Both the position numbers and the translations under genes were made by a program. This document shows, in pieces, positions 26,168-34,353 of a stretch of DNA of 64,000 nt. Source of the DNA: JBNKHG01 sp050290225 (GTDB lineage: Bacteria > Pseudomonadota > Gammaproteobacteria > Pseudomonadales > Cellvibrionaceae); the NCBI GenBank assembly GCA_050290225.1, contig JBNKHG010000026.1:124001-188000 (forward strand). The letters run 5' to 3'. The notes under the pieces are model-generated. The model made no database searches, was not told the origin of the DNA, and saw only the letters and a program-made list of their open reading frames with translations. The number at the start of each line of letters is the position of its first letter. Positions within the stretch are counted from its first letter, which is position 1.

Positions 26168-27625
26168 ATGCATACAAAAACCATCGCAGAGCTGATCCAG
26201 GGTCTGAAAAGCAAGGCCTTTTCCAGCGAAGAACTCACCCGCCACTATTTGGAGCGGGTCAAGCGCCTGGACAGCGCCTACAACAGCTTTATCAGCCTGA
26301 CTGAAGACCAGGCCCTGGCCCAGGCCCGGGCCGCCGACGAACGCCGGATCCGGGATACCAATGTCCCCGCCCTCTGTGGCATACCCATAGCCCACAAGGA
26401 TATTTTCTGCACCGAGGGCGTACGAACCAGCTGCGCCTCGAAGATGCTGGACAACTTTATTCCGCCCTACAATGCTACCGTGGTGGAAAACTTTAACGCC
26501 GCAGGCGCAGTGATGTTGGGCAAAACCAACATGGACGAGTTTGCCATGGGCTCCTCCAACGAGACCAGTTTCTATGGCCCGGTGAAAAACCCCTGGAACA
26601 CCAACTGCGTACCCGGAGGTTCCTCCGGTGGCTCCGCCGCCAGCGTGGCGGCGCACTTGGCCCCCGCCGCCACAGCCACCGACACCGGTGGCTCGATCCG
26701 CCAGCCGGCCGCCCTCTGCGGAGTCACCGGCCTGAAACCCACCTACGGCCGGGTATCCCGCTGGGGCATGATCGCTTTCGCCTCCAGCCTCGACCAGGGC
26801 GGCCCCATTACCCGTACCGCCGAAGACGCGGCCATTATGCTGAATACCATGGCCAGCTTCGATCCCAAGGATTCCACCTGCATTGAGCGCGAGGTACCGG
26901 ACTACACCGCCAATATCAATGACAGCATTCAGGGGCTCAAAATCGGCGTACCCAAGGAATACTTCGGCGAAGGCCTCGACGCCGGCGTCGGCGCTGCCGT
27001 GGAAGCGGCCATCGAGCAATACAAACAGTTGGGCGCCGAGATAAAGGAAATCAGCCTGCCCCACACAGGACTGGCTGTACCCGCCTACTACGTAATTGCA
27101 CCGGCGGAGTGCTCCGCCAATCTATCGCGCTTCGACGGGGTGCGCTACGGCTACCGCTGCGAGAATCCCAGGGACTTGGCCGACCTGTACAAGCGCTCCC
27201 GCGGCGAAGGCTTTGGCGAAGAGGTCAAACGCCGCATCCTGGTGGGCACTTACGCCCTCTCCGCCGGATACTACGATGCATACTACAATAAGGCGCAACA
27301 GGTACGCCGCCTGATCAAACAGGACTTCGACAACGCCTTTACCGAGGTGGATCTTGTGCTCGGCCCCACAGCACCCTCGCCGGCATTTGAGTTCGGCGCT
27401 AAAAGCAAGGACCCGGTGGCCATGTACCTGGAAGATATTTATACCATTGCCACTAACCTGGCAGGGCTGCCCGGCCTCTCTATCCCCTGCGGCCAGGTGG
27501 ACAACAAGCCGGTGGGCTTGCAGCTGATCGGCAATACCTTTGAAGAGGCGCGGCTGTTGAATGCCGCCCACCAGTATCAGCTCAACACTGATTTTCACCT
27601 GCGCACCGCACCGGGCATCGACTAA
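26168..27625 (+). CDS. gatA: Asp/Glu-tRNA amidotransferase subunit A
   Basis: GatA (485 aa) is the amidase subunit that frees ammonia from glutamine and feeds it to GatB. The amidase-signature catalytic triad is visible: Lys in GIPIAHKDIF, the cis-Ser and nucleophile Ser in PGGSSGGSAASVAAHLAPA and TGGSIRQPAALCGVTGLKP. The frame is open from a TTG at 26159, but MHTKTIAELIQGLKS starting at the ATG matches GatA N-termini. Presence of GatCAB suggests that glutaminyl- and/or asparaginyl-tRNA is made indirectly; no GlnRS gene is in view to decide which. gatB starts 14 bases after the stop. Confidence 0.96.
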   Translation: MHTKTIAELIQGLKSKAFSSEELTRHYLERVKRLDSAYNSFISLTEDQALAQARAADERRIRDTNVPALCGIPIAHKDIFCTEGVRTSCASKMLDNFIPPYNATVVENFNAAGAVMLGKTNMDEFAMGSSNETSFYGPVKNPWNTNCVPGGSSGGSAASVAAHLAPAATATDTGGSIRQPAALCGVTGLKPTYGRVSRWGMIAFASSLDQGGPITRTAEDAAIMLNTMASFDPKDSTCIEREVPDYTANINDSIQGLKIGVPKEYFGEGLDAGVGAAVEAAIEQYKQLGAEIKEISLPHTGLAVPAYYVIAPAECSANLSRFDGVRYGYRCENPRDLADLYKRSRGEGFGEEVKRRILVGTYALSAGYYDAYYNKAQQVRRLIKQDFDNAFTEVDLVLGPTAPSPAFEFGAKSKDPVAMYLEDIYTIATNLAGLPGLSIPCGQVDNKPVGLQLIGNTFEEARLLNAAHQYQLNTDFHLRTAPGID

Positions 27626-27639
27626 GGGGACAAACAGAA

Positions 27640-29106
27640 ATGGAATGGGAAACAGTTATTGGCCTGGAAGTGCATGTGCAACTGGCCACCAAAACCAAGA
27701 TATTCTCCGGTGCCAGCACCGCCTTCGGCGCCGAACCCAATACCCAGGCCTGCGCCATTGACCTGGCCATGCCCGGCACCCTGCCGGTGGCCAACGAACA
27801 GGCCTTCCGCTTCGCCATCATGTTCGGCCTCGCCATCGACGCCGAGATCAGCAAGACGTCGGTGTTCGAGCGCAAAAATTATTTCTACCCGGACCTGCCC
27901 AAGGGCTACCAGACCACCCAACTGGAGAAACCCATTGTGGGACACGGGCACGTGGACATTCAACTGGCCGACGGCAGCAGCAGGCGCATCGGTATTCACC
28001 ACGCGCACCTGGAAGAGGATGCCGGCAAATCCCTGCATGAAGCCGCTTTTGAAAAGCATGGGCACGGCATGACCGGTATCGACCTCAACCGGGCCGGTAC
28101 GCCGCTGATCGAGATCGTCTCCGAACCGGATATGCGAAACGCCGAAGAGGCCGTGGCCTTTGCCCGCAAATTGCACTCCATCGTCACCTCCCTCGGCATT
28201 TGCGACGGAGACATGTCCCAGGGCTCCATGCGCTTCGACGTCAATATCTCAGTTCGCCCCAAAGGTGAAGAAAAGTTTGGCACCCGGACAGAGACCAAGA
28301 ACCTGAACTCCTTCCGCTTTATGGAGCGCTGTATCGAGCAGGAAGTGGCGCGCCAGATAGACCTGATCGAAGACGGCGGCGAAGTCGTGCAGGAAACCCG
28401 GCTTTACGACGGAGACAGACACGTGGCACGGTCCATGCGCAGCAAGGAAGAAGCCAACGACTACCGCTATTTCCCCTGCCCCGACCTGTTGCCGGTGGTG
28501 ATCGACGATGACTGTATCGACGCGCTGCGCGAAAACCTGCCGGAGCTGCCGGATGCCCGGCAAGCGCGTTTTATTGCCAACTACGGACTGTCTGACTACG
28601 ACGCCAGTATGCTCAGCGGCGATGCAGCCATGGCCAGTTATTTCGAAACAGCCGCCCAGGCCAGCAACGATGCCAAGCTGTCCGCCAACTGGATTCAGGG
28701 CGAATTGGCCGCCCGCCTGAACGCCGAGGAGAAATCGATCAAGGACAGTCCGGTCAGCGCCGAGCAATTGGCGGGCATGATTTCACGCCTCAAGGACGGA
28801 ACCCTCTCCAGTAAAATTGCCAAGCAAGTGTTCGATGCCATGTGGCAGGGCGAAGGCGATGCCGACACCATTATTGAGGCCAGAGGCTTGAAACAGGTGT
28901 CCGATACCGGCGCCCTGGAGCAGATGGTGGACGAAGTGCTGGCGGCCAACCCGGCGATGGTGGATGACTACATCAACAGCGACGAGAAAAAGCGCAAGAA
29001 GAAGCTGGGCGGATTTATGGGACCCATTATGAAAGCGTCCAAAGGCCAGGCAAACCCCAAAGCCGTTAACGAAATCCTACTGAAAAAACTGAACGCATTG
29101 CTGTAA
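27640..29106 (+). CDS. gatB: Asp/Glu-tRNA amidotransferase subunit B
   Basis: GatB (488 aa) binds the mischarged tRNA and phosphorylates the amino-acid carboxylate before amidation. The start MEWETVIGLEVHVQL, the metal/ATP-binding cradle motifs FERKNYFYPDLPKGYQ and GIHHAHLEEDAGKS, and the QSMRFDVN-like SMRFDVNISVRPKG are all present; the C-terminal YqeY-like tail domain ends GFMGPIMKASKGQANPKAV. AAGGGGA precedes the ATG. It closes the gatCAB operon. Confidence 0.96.
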   Translation: MEWETVIGLEVHVQLATKTKIFSGASTAFGAEPNTQACAIDLAMPGTLPVANEQAFRFAIMFGLAIDAEISKTSVFERKNYFYPDLPKGYQTTQLEKPIVGHGHVDIQLADGSSRRIGIHHAHLEEDAGKSLHEAAFEKHGHGMTGIDLNRAGTPLIEIVSEPDMRNAEEAVAFARKLHSIVTSLGICDGDMSQGSMRFDVNISVRPKGEEKFGTRTETKNLNSFRFMERCIEQEVARQIDLIEDGGEVVQETRLYDGDRHVARSMRSKEEANDYRYFPCPDLLPVVIDDDCIDALRENLPELPDARQARFIANYGLSDYDASMLSGDAAMASYFETAAQASNDAKLSANWIQGELAARLNAEEKSIKDSPVSAEQLAGMISRLKDGTLSSKIAKQVFDAMWQGEGDADTIIEARGLKQVSDTGALEQMVDEVLAANPAMVDDYINSDEKKRKKKLGGFMGPIMKASKGQANPKAVNEILLKKLNALL

Positions 29107-29142
29107 CCGAACGGCAATGCCACTGACGCTATAGGTATTTTT

Positions 29143-29439
29143 ATGTCATTAAAAAAAGACAAGCAAAAAGTGCTCGGCGAAGTCTTCGACGACGAACGCA
29201 TCAAAACCTTTTTGGATTTCCCCGCGCCGGAGGGCGTGGATCGCGACTATCACCTACTGGAAAAAGCCTACCGTGGCATGATAGCCGACAACTTCGCCAC
29301 CTTTGTCAGCTTCTTTGTCGAGGCAGGCCACAACATCAATGCCACCAATCCCGAAGGCAAAACCTTTTTACAGGTGATCAGTGATCACCGTCAGGGGGAG
29401 GCTTATATCGAAGTCCTGAAAGCAGCCGGGGCTCAGTAA
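29143..29439 (+). CDS. PA4642-family conserved hypothetical protein
   Basis: This 98-residue soluble protein resembles the small Pseudomonas family named after PA4642; I recall the family but know no function. It starts MSLKKDKQKVLGEVFDDERI and has a predicted all-helical pattern with VDRDYHLLEKAYRGM and FVSFFVEAGHNINATNPEG, which looks like a degenerate ankyrin-type repeat (inference). AGGT lies eight bases before the ATG. It follows gatB by 36 bases and may be read with it. Confidence 0.75.
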   Translation: MSLKKDKQKVLGEVFDDERIKTFLDFPAPEGVDRDYHLLEKAYRGMIADNFATFVSFFVEAGHNINATNPEGKTFLQVISDHRQGEAYIEVLKAAGAQ

Positions 29440-29455
29440 TCGCCCTGTATGAGAA

Positions 29456-29477
29456 CGCCGTGCCTTTAAGCACGGCG
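29456..29477. terminator. Possible hairpin between PA4642-like gene and cysZ
   Basis: CGCCGTGC and its exact complement GCACGGCG enclose a six-base loop, 16 bases after the PA4642-like stop. The stem is strong but no T-run follows on either strand, so intrinsic termination is uncertain; it could also be a processing or stability hairpin. Confidence 0.4.
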
Positions 29478-29522
29478 ATGCTCGTGTAGAATGGCGCTTT
29501 CGATTCAGGGAGCGCTATTTTT

Positions 29523-30284
29523 ATGTCCGCAACCCACTCAACCCTAAGATCCCCTGTTGGCGGATTCAGTGGTATCGCCTGTCTGGCCGAAGGCGCCAGG
29601 CTGCTCACCCTGCCAAAACTGCGCATCTTTATTCTGGTGCCGCTGCTGGTCAATTTCCTGCTTTTTATCCTCGCCACCACGATTCTGGTGCAGCAGTTTG
29701 AAGGTGCCATGAATGCCGTGGAAGGCTGGCTGCCGAGCTGGTTAAGTTTCCTGGCCTGGATCTTTTGGTTACTGTTCGCCTTTGTGATACTGCTGGTTTA
29801 CGGATACAGTTTCAGCCTTATTACCAACTTGATCGCCGCCCCCTTTAATGGCCTGCTGGCAGAAAAAATAGAAGCCCATATCACCGGCACACCTCCCGAT
29901 GGCGAACCCCTGTCGAAAATGATTCCTCGCACCATTGGCCGCGAGTTGGTGAAACTCTGGTACTTTATCAGTCGCGGCCTGCTGGTCGCCCTGGGACTGC
30001 TAGCCCTTTCTTTCGTACCCGGACTCAATCTTCTGGTATCGGTACTGGGACTGTTGTGGGGTGCCTGGTCCATGGCCATTCAATATGTGGATTACCCGGC
30101 GGACAATCACCAACGACCGTTTATTGATCTGCGTCGACACCTGGGCAGGTATCGGCTGGACAGTTTTGGTTTTGGCGGTTTGGTGATGCTTGGCAACATG
30201 GTGCCACTGCTGAATATCTTCGTCATGCCAATCGCGGTGGCGGGGGCCACCGTGTTTTGGGTCAAGAGCAATAGGGAAGGATAG
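29523..30284 (+). CDS. cysZ: Sulfate transporter CysZ
   Basis: CysZ (253 aa) is an inner-membrane protein mediating sulfate uptake for cysteine synthesis. The family signature is clear: GIACLAEGARLLTLPKLRIF at the start, four or more hydrophobic segments, and the FIDLRRHLGRYRLDSFGFGG / LLNIFVMPIAVAGAT end. GGGAG lies about eleven bases before the ATG. It is convergent with the helicase gene, eight bases apart. Confidence 0.93.
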   Translation: MSATHSTLRSPVGGFSGIACLAEGARLLTLPKLRIFILVPLLVNFLLFILATTILVQQFEGAMNAVEGWLPSWLSFLAWIFWLLFAFVILLVYGYSFSLITNLIAAPFNGLLAEKIEAHITGTPPDGEPLSKMIPRTIGRELVKLWYFISRGLLVALGLLALSFVPGLNLLVSVLGLLWGAWSMAIQYVDYPADNHQRPFIDLRRHLGRYRLDSFGFGGLVMLGNMVPLLNIFVMPIAVAGATVFWVKSNREG

Positions 30285-30291
30285 ACTGTTG

Positions 30292-31800
30292 TTAACGACG
30301 CGAGCCGGAAGAACGCGCCCGGGTGCCGCCTGAACGGGATCGGGGGCCACCGCTGCGACGCCGCCCCCGATCCTCATCGTGCTCCCCTCGAGGGCGCGGT
30401 GCCAGGGGCGGGGTTGGGGCCAACAGGTATTCCGGCGGCTGCTCGCATTTGAGATGCGCGCCCAGCAGTTCCTGAATAGGCATCAGGCGGAAGGCGTCGT
30501 CTTCACAGGCAAAACTGATAGAGGTGCCGCTCTTGCCGGCACGCCCGGTACGACCGATACGGTGCACGTAATCCTCAGGCTCTTCCGGCAGGGTAAAGTT
30601 CACCACATGGCTGATGCCATCGATATGGATGCCGCGACCGGCCACATCGGTTGCCACCAGCACTTTTAGCTCACCGCTTTTAAACCCTTCCAGTGTTTTG
30701 ACACGTCGGTTTTGGGCGATCTCCCCGGACAATAAGCCGGCCTTAAAGCCGTGGCGCAGCAGCTTTTCATGCAAACGGCGGCATTCATCGCGACGGTTGG
30801 CAAACACGATCAGGTTATCCACCTCCGGCTGCTTCAGCACATTGTAGAGCAGGGTGTATTTCTCGTCGGTGCTGGACAGGAAAACGTGCTGGGTTACCGT
30901 ATCCGTCGCGATGCTTTCCGGCTCAATTTCCACCTGCACTGGATCGATAGTCCACTGTTCCGCCAGGCTGTGAACCTCCGGTGTAAAAGTGGCGGAAAAC
31001 ATCAGGGTCTGGCGGTTTTCCTTCTTTGGCGTCTGGCGAATAATACGCCTGACCTGGGGAATAAAGCCCATATCAAGCATACGGTCCGCCTCATCAATTA
31101 CCATGATCTCCACGTGATCAAGGTAGACATCGCGATTACCGCAGAAGTCCAACAGGCGCCCGGGCGTAGCCACCAGGATGTCCACCAGGGTATCGTGCAA
31201 GCGGCGTTGCTGCTTGCCGTAATCCATGCCGCCCACCAGGGCGTGGATCTTGAGGTCGGTGTATTTGGTCAACGACTTGGCATCTTCCGCGATCTGCAAC
31301 ACCAATTCCCGCGTCGGTGCAATAATCAGGGAACGAGCTTCGCCGGCGTATCGTTCACCTTCGATGGGGTGTTTTAGCAGGTCTTCGATAATAGCCACCA
31401 GAAAGGCAGCCGTTTTACCCGTCCCCGTCTGGGCCTTACCCACCACATCGTGGCCATTAAGGGTGTGAGGCAACGATTGGGCCTGAATCGGCGAGCAGTA
31501 CTGGAAACCCAGATCAGCGATAGCGTGCATCAGGGGATCAGGCAGCTCCAGGTCGTGAAAACGGGTCTTGCCGGCCTCTGGCGGCACCGTAAATTGGGAG
31601 ATATCCCAGGCTGGCGCCTCGGGTGTGGGCTTGCGGCGCTGGTGGTTTCGACGCTTTTGTCCCTGCGGATGCTGGCTTTTCCCCTGGGCTTTTTTGGCCT
31701 TGGGCGCCCGCTTTTCGGACTTGCCTTTGGACTTGGCGGTGTCGCTCTGGCCCTGGGGTTGACCTGCTCCGGCCAGTTTCTTAAACAGCTTGCCAATCAA
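30292..31800 (-). CDS. rhlB: DEAD-box ATP-dependent RNA helicase, RhlB-like
   Basis: All DEAD-box motifs are intact: Q motif CSPIQAQSLP, motif I AQTGTGKTAAF, Ia PTRELVLQIA, II DEADRMLDMGF, III SATF and VI HRIGRTGRAG. RhlB unwinds RNA in the degradosome; the label rests on likeness to the Pseudomonas RhlB type, which has a basic N-terminal extension, seen here as about 100 Lys/Gln/Pro-rich residues. The C-tail is Arg/Gly/Ser-rich. The frame runs up to an ATG at 31929, but the first 43 residues of that form look noncoding; a TTG at 31798-31800 starts MIGKLFKKLAGAGQPQ after a GGGAAA stretch, so I propose that start (502 aa). RhlE is an alternative assignment. Confidence 0.8.
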   Translation of the reverse strand: MIGKLFKKLAGAGQPQGQSDTAKSKGKSEKRAPKAKKAQGKSQHPQGQKRRNHQRRKPTPEAPAWDISQFTVPPEAGKTRFHDLELPDPLMHAIADLGFQYCSPIQAQSLPHTLNGHDVVGKAQTGTGKTAAFLVAIIEDLLKHPIEGERYAGEARSLIIAPTRELVLQIAEDAKSLTKYTDLKIHALVGGMDYGKQQRRLHDTLVDILVATPGRLLDFCGNRDVYLDHVEIMVIDEADRMLDMGFIPQVRRIIRQTPKKENRQTLMFSATFTPEVHSLAEQWTIDPVQVEIEPESIATDTVTQHVFLSSTDEKYTLLYNVLKQPEVDNLIVFANRRDECRRLHEKLLRHGFKAGLLSGEIAQNRRVKTLEGFKSGELKVLVATDVAGRGIHIDGISHVVNFTLPEEPEDYVHRIGRTGRAGKSGTSISFACEDDAFRLMPIQELLGAHLKCEQPPEYLLAPTPPLAPRPRGEHDEDRGRRRSGGPRSRSGGTRARSSGSRR

Positions 31801-32001
31801 AATAGGGTTTCCCGAATCACTTGCGTAAAGCGCGGCAGTATAACACGCGTACAAGCGTTGGGGCGCCCATCTGGGGCGCATCGGCAGTAAAACGCTGAAA
31901 AACGGGTGAAAATCGGCCCGGAAGTGCAAAGATCGCAGCGAGACAGGAAAAAACCGGCACTTCAGCCAGCTTTATCACCTTATGATCACCTGATGGAAAA
32001 C

Positions 32002-32622
32002 TCAATCCCGGTCAATGTAACCATTCATTCGCGCCAGCCAATAGTCAACGCTGAAATATCGGCCGCCACCGGTAAACAGCAGCACCAGGCACATAATAAA
32101 GTAGGTTGCGGCAAATTCGATGCCGTTATTGAGGATCACCACACTGCCTCGCCCGGTAAGCCAGTCATAGTTACCGTGTTCCTGCAGAATACTTTTGATA
32201 CGTTCGAGCCGCTCTCCGGCTTCCATCACCCGTTCATTGGCATACAGATAATTGGGATCGGCCACCGCTTGCCAACCGAACTCCCAGTGCACGGCAAAAG
32301 CAGCCACCAGCATTGTCACCATCAGCGGGATACTGAACAGGCGTGTGCCCAGGCCGATAATCAATGCAACCCCACCACCGAATTCCGTTAGCGCCGCCAG
32401 CCAGGCCATCAATTCCGGAAATGGCAGTCCGAGCCCCCATTCCGGGTTGCCAAACCAGCGGATCACATCTTCCATACCGTTGATTTTTTTTAGCCCGGCA
32501 AAGATAAATATAGGGCCCAGGTACAGGCGCAGCGCAAGGGGCCCCAACCCCTCCAGGTGACGCAAACGGCCGAGCACCCGGTAGTAGGTATCCGTCGCAG
32601 AGGTCATCAGATTTTTGGGCAT
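32002..32622 (-). CDS. DoxX-family membrane protein
   Basis: This 206-residue protein has about four membrane segments in the DoxX pattern: PLALRLYLGPIFIFAGLKKI, LTEFGGGVALIIGLGTRL, PLMVTMLVAAFAVHWEFGW and YFIMCLVLLFTGGGRYFSV. DoxX-family members are linked to thiosulfate:quinone oxidation or redox homeostasis in some species, but function here is unknown. AAGGAG lies ten bases before the ATG. It is divergent from the memo gene across 313 bases. Confidence 0.82.
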   Translation of the reverse strand: MPKNLMTSATDTYYRVLGRLRHLEGLGPLALRLYLGPIFIFAGLKKINGMEDVIRWFGNPEWGLGLPFPELMAWLAALTEFGGGVALIIGLGTRLFSIPLMVTMLVAAFAVHWEFGWQAVADPNYLYANERVMEAGERLERIKSILQEHGNYDWLTGRGSVVILNNGIEFAATYFIMCLVLLFTGGGRYFSVDYWLARMNGYIDRD

Positions 32623-32935
32623 GGGTGAGCCACTCCTTCGAAATCCTTGAAATAACCGTTAACCGATTTAGGCATTTACACCCGCTTATGTGTATTTCCG
32701 ACCCAGCCCGCCGATATTGGTTCCGCGCACCCGTTACCCCGGCAGGCAGAGCGCCCGACACTGGATTATTCCCCCTCCTGTGGTTATATTTAAGTCGCTT
32801 GTTGGCGGTACCAGCACTGGTCATTGGACTATGCTCTTAACCCAAGAGGCTCTTACCCAAGAGGCTCTTACCCAGGAGGCTCTTACCCAGGAGACAACAG
32901 GACTACAAAACAAGCAACGCCAGCCGGAGGTAGCC
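32623..32935. promoter_or_regulatory. Divergent doxX/memo region
   Basis: This 313-base stretch between two divergent genes must hold their promoters, but I found no box pair I trust. Its right part contains four tandem 15-16 bp repeats, described separately, immediately before the memo ribosome-binding site. Confidence 0.3.
32834..32894 (+). repeat. Four tandem 15-16 bp repeats before memo gene
   Basis: Units are CTCTTAACCCAAGAGG (16 bp), CTCTTACCCAAGAGG, CTCTTACCCAGGAGG and CTCTTACCCAGGAGA. Each can fold as CTCTT-AAGAG, and the later units contain AGGAGG, a Shine-Dalgarno-like sequence. The last three are 15 bp, so they keep frame with the gene behind and could read LTQEA repeats, though the true start appears to be downstream. 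Copy-number changes could alter spacing or translation. Confidence 0.7.
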
Positions 32936-33730
32936 ATGAACACTCGACCCACAGCGGTGGCCGGCAGTTTTTACCCCGCAGACCCCGCGCAGTTGCGACA
33001 ATCGCTCCAAAACCTCATCACCGACGCCGATACCGGCAAGACGGACGGGCGCAACCGACCGCCCAAGGCCCTGATTGCTCCACACGCCGGTTATATCTAC
33101 TCAGGGCCCATCGCCGCCACGGCCTACAGCACACTGGCGCCGTGGGCCTCCATGATTTCGCGCGTTATCCTGCTGGGCCCCTCACACCGGGTGGGTTTTC
33201 GCGGCATAGCGACCCCGGGTTGCGACGCCTTTGACACTCCGCTCGGGACGGTTACGGTAGACCAGACAGCCATTGAGCAAATCGCTCACCTGGACGGCGT
33301 CGTTGAATTACCCCAGGCCCACGCCTATGAACATAGCCTGGAGGTGCAACTGCCATTTTTACAAACCCTGTTACCGCAATTCAGCCTGGTGCCGTTGGTG
33401 GTGGGTGATGCCGATGCCGAGCAGGTGGCGGCAGTGCTGGAAGCCCTCTGGGGAGGCGAGGAGACGCTGATTGTGATCAGCTCCGACCTGAGCCATTACC
33501 ACGCCTATCGGGAGGCCCAACAGCGGGATCAGAACACCACCGCCGCCATTGAAAAATTCGACAATCACCTGCGTGGAGAACAGGCCTGCGGCTGTCGCCC
33601 ACTCAATGGCCTGCTGACCGCCGCAAAACGCCACCACCTGCAGTTAACCACCCTGGACCTGCGCAATTCCGGTGACACCGCCGGCGGCAAAGACCAGGTA
33701 GTCGGCTACGGTGCCTATGTACTGCACTGA
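32936..33730 (+). CDS. amrB: AmmeMemoRadiSam system protein B (Memo family)
   Basis: The product (264 aa) belongs to the Memo family, related to class III extradiol dioxygenases, and is the B component of the AmmeMemoRadiSam trio whose biochemical role is unknown. Family stretches: VAGSFYPADPAQLRQSLQ at the start, PPKALIAPHAGYIYSGPIAA, RVILLGPSHRVGFRG, HAYEHSLEVQLPFLQ and VISSDLSHYH. The ATG is preceded by GGAGG five bases away. The frame stays open upstream to 32690 through the tandem repeats, which I do not include. amrA follows after eight bases. Confidence 0.92.
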   Translation: MNTRPTAVAGSFYPADPAQLRQSLQNLITDADTGKTDGRNRPPKALIAPHAGYIYSGPIAATAYSTLAPWASMISRVILLGPSHRVGFRGIATPGCDAFDTPLGTVTVDQTAIEQIAHLDGVVELPQAHAYEHSLEVQLPFLQTLLPQFSLVPLVVGDADAEQVAAVLEALWGGEETLIVISSDLSHYHAYREAQQRDQNTTAAIEKFDNHLRGEQACGCRPLNGLLTAAKRHHLQLTTLDLRNSGDTAGGKDQVVGYGAYVLH

Positions 33731-33738
33731 TCGAGCTT

Positions 33739-34353
33739 ATGTCTTGCACTGATCGAGAGGAAACAGCGCAGGAATTCAACCAGGAACAGCGGACGCAAAT
33801 GCTGGCCCTGGCACGCGCTTCTATCGCCTGCGGGTTACAGCACGATCATCCCCTTGCAGTGACCGTGACCGACTACGAAGCGCCCCTGCAAAGTGTTCGC
33901 TGTTGCTTTGTGACACTGCACAAGCAGGGGGAATTGCGCGGCTGCATAGGCGCGCTCGGCGCCAGCCGCCCGCTGGTGACGGACATTGCCGAACACGCCT
34001 ATGGGGCGGCCTTCCAGGATCCGCGTTTTCCCCCTTTGCAAAAGGAGGAACTGGCACTACTGACTATCAGCATTTCGATCCTAAGCCCCCGACAGGAACT
34101 CCTGTTTAGCTCCGAAGCCGAGCTACTGGCTCAACTGACCCCTTTCCGCGACGGAATCGTTCTCGAAGACGGTAACCGGCGCGCCACTTTTCTGCCGGAG
34201 GTCTGGCAGCAGTTACCCGATAAGCAGGATTTCTGGCAGCAGTTAAAACGCAAGGCGGGTCTCAGCCCAGACCACTGGTCACAAGCGTTGCGGGCCTTCC
34301 GCTACTCTACGGAAGCCTTCTCCGAGCCAACGTCTTCGAGTCCCGGGCACTAG
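33739..34353 (+). CDS. amrA: AmmeMemoRadiSam system protein A (AMMECR1 family)
   Basis: This 204-residue protein carries an AMMECR1 domain with the defining LRGCIGALGASRPLV motif and PRFPPLQKEELALLTISISILSP further on. In many bacteria it is linked to Memo and to a radical-SAM protein; their joint role is unknown. The radical-SAM partner is not adjacent. The gene's last four bases overlap the end of the convergent dipeptidase gene. Confidence 0.92.
   Translation: MSCTDREETAQEFNQEQRTQMLALARASIACGLQHDHPLAVTVTDYEAPLQSVRCCFVTLHKQGELRGCIGALGASRPLVTDIAEHAYGAAFQDPRFPPLQKEELALLTISISILSPRQELLFSSEAELLAQLTPFRDGIVLEDGNRRATFLPEVWQQLPDKQDFWQQLKRKAGLSPDHWSQALRAFRYSTEAFSEPTSSSPGH

Noticed and set aside
32690..32935. 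N-terminal extension of the memo product
   Set aside because: The extension runs through noncoding-looking sequence and tandem repeats, while a GGAGG and family N-terminus mark the start at 32936.
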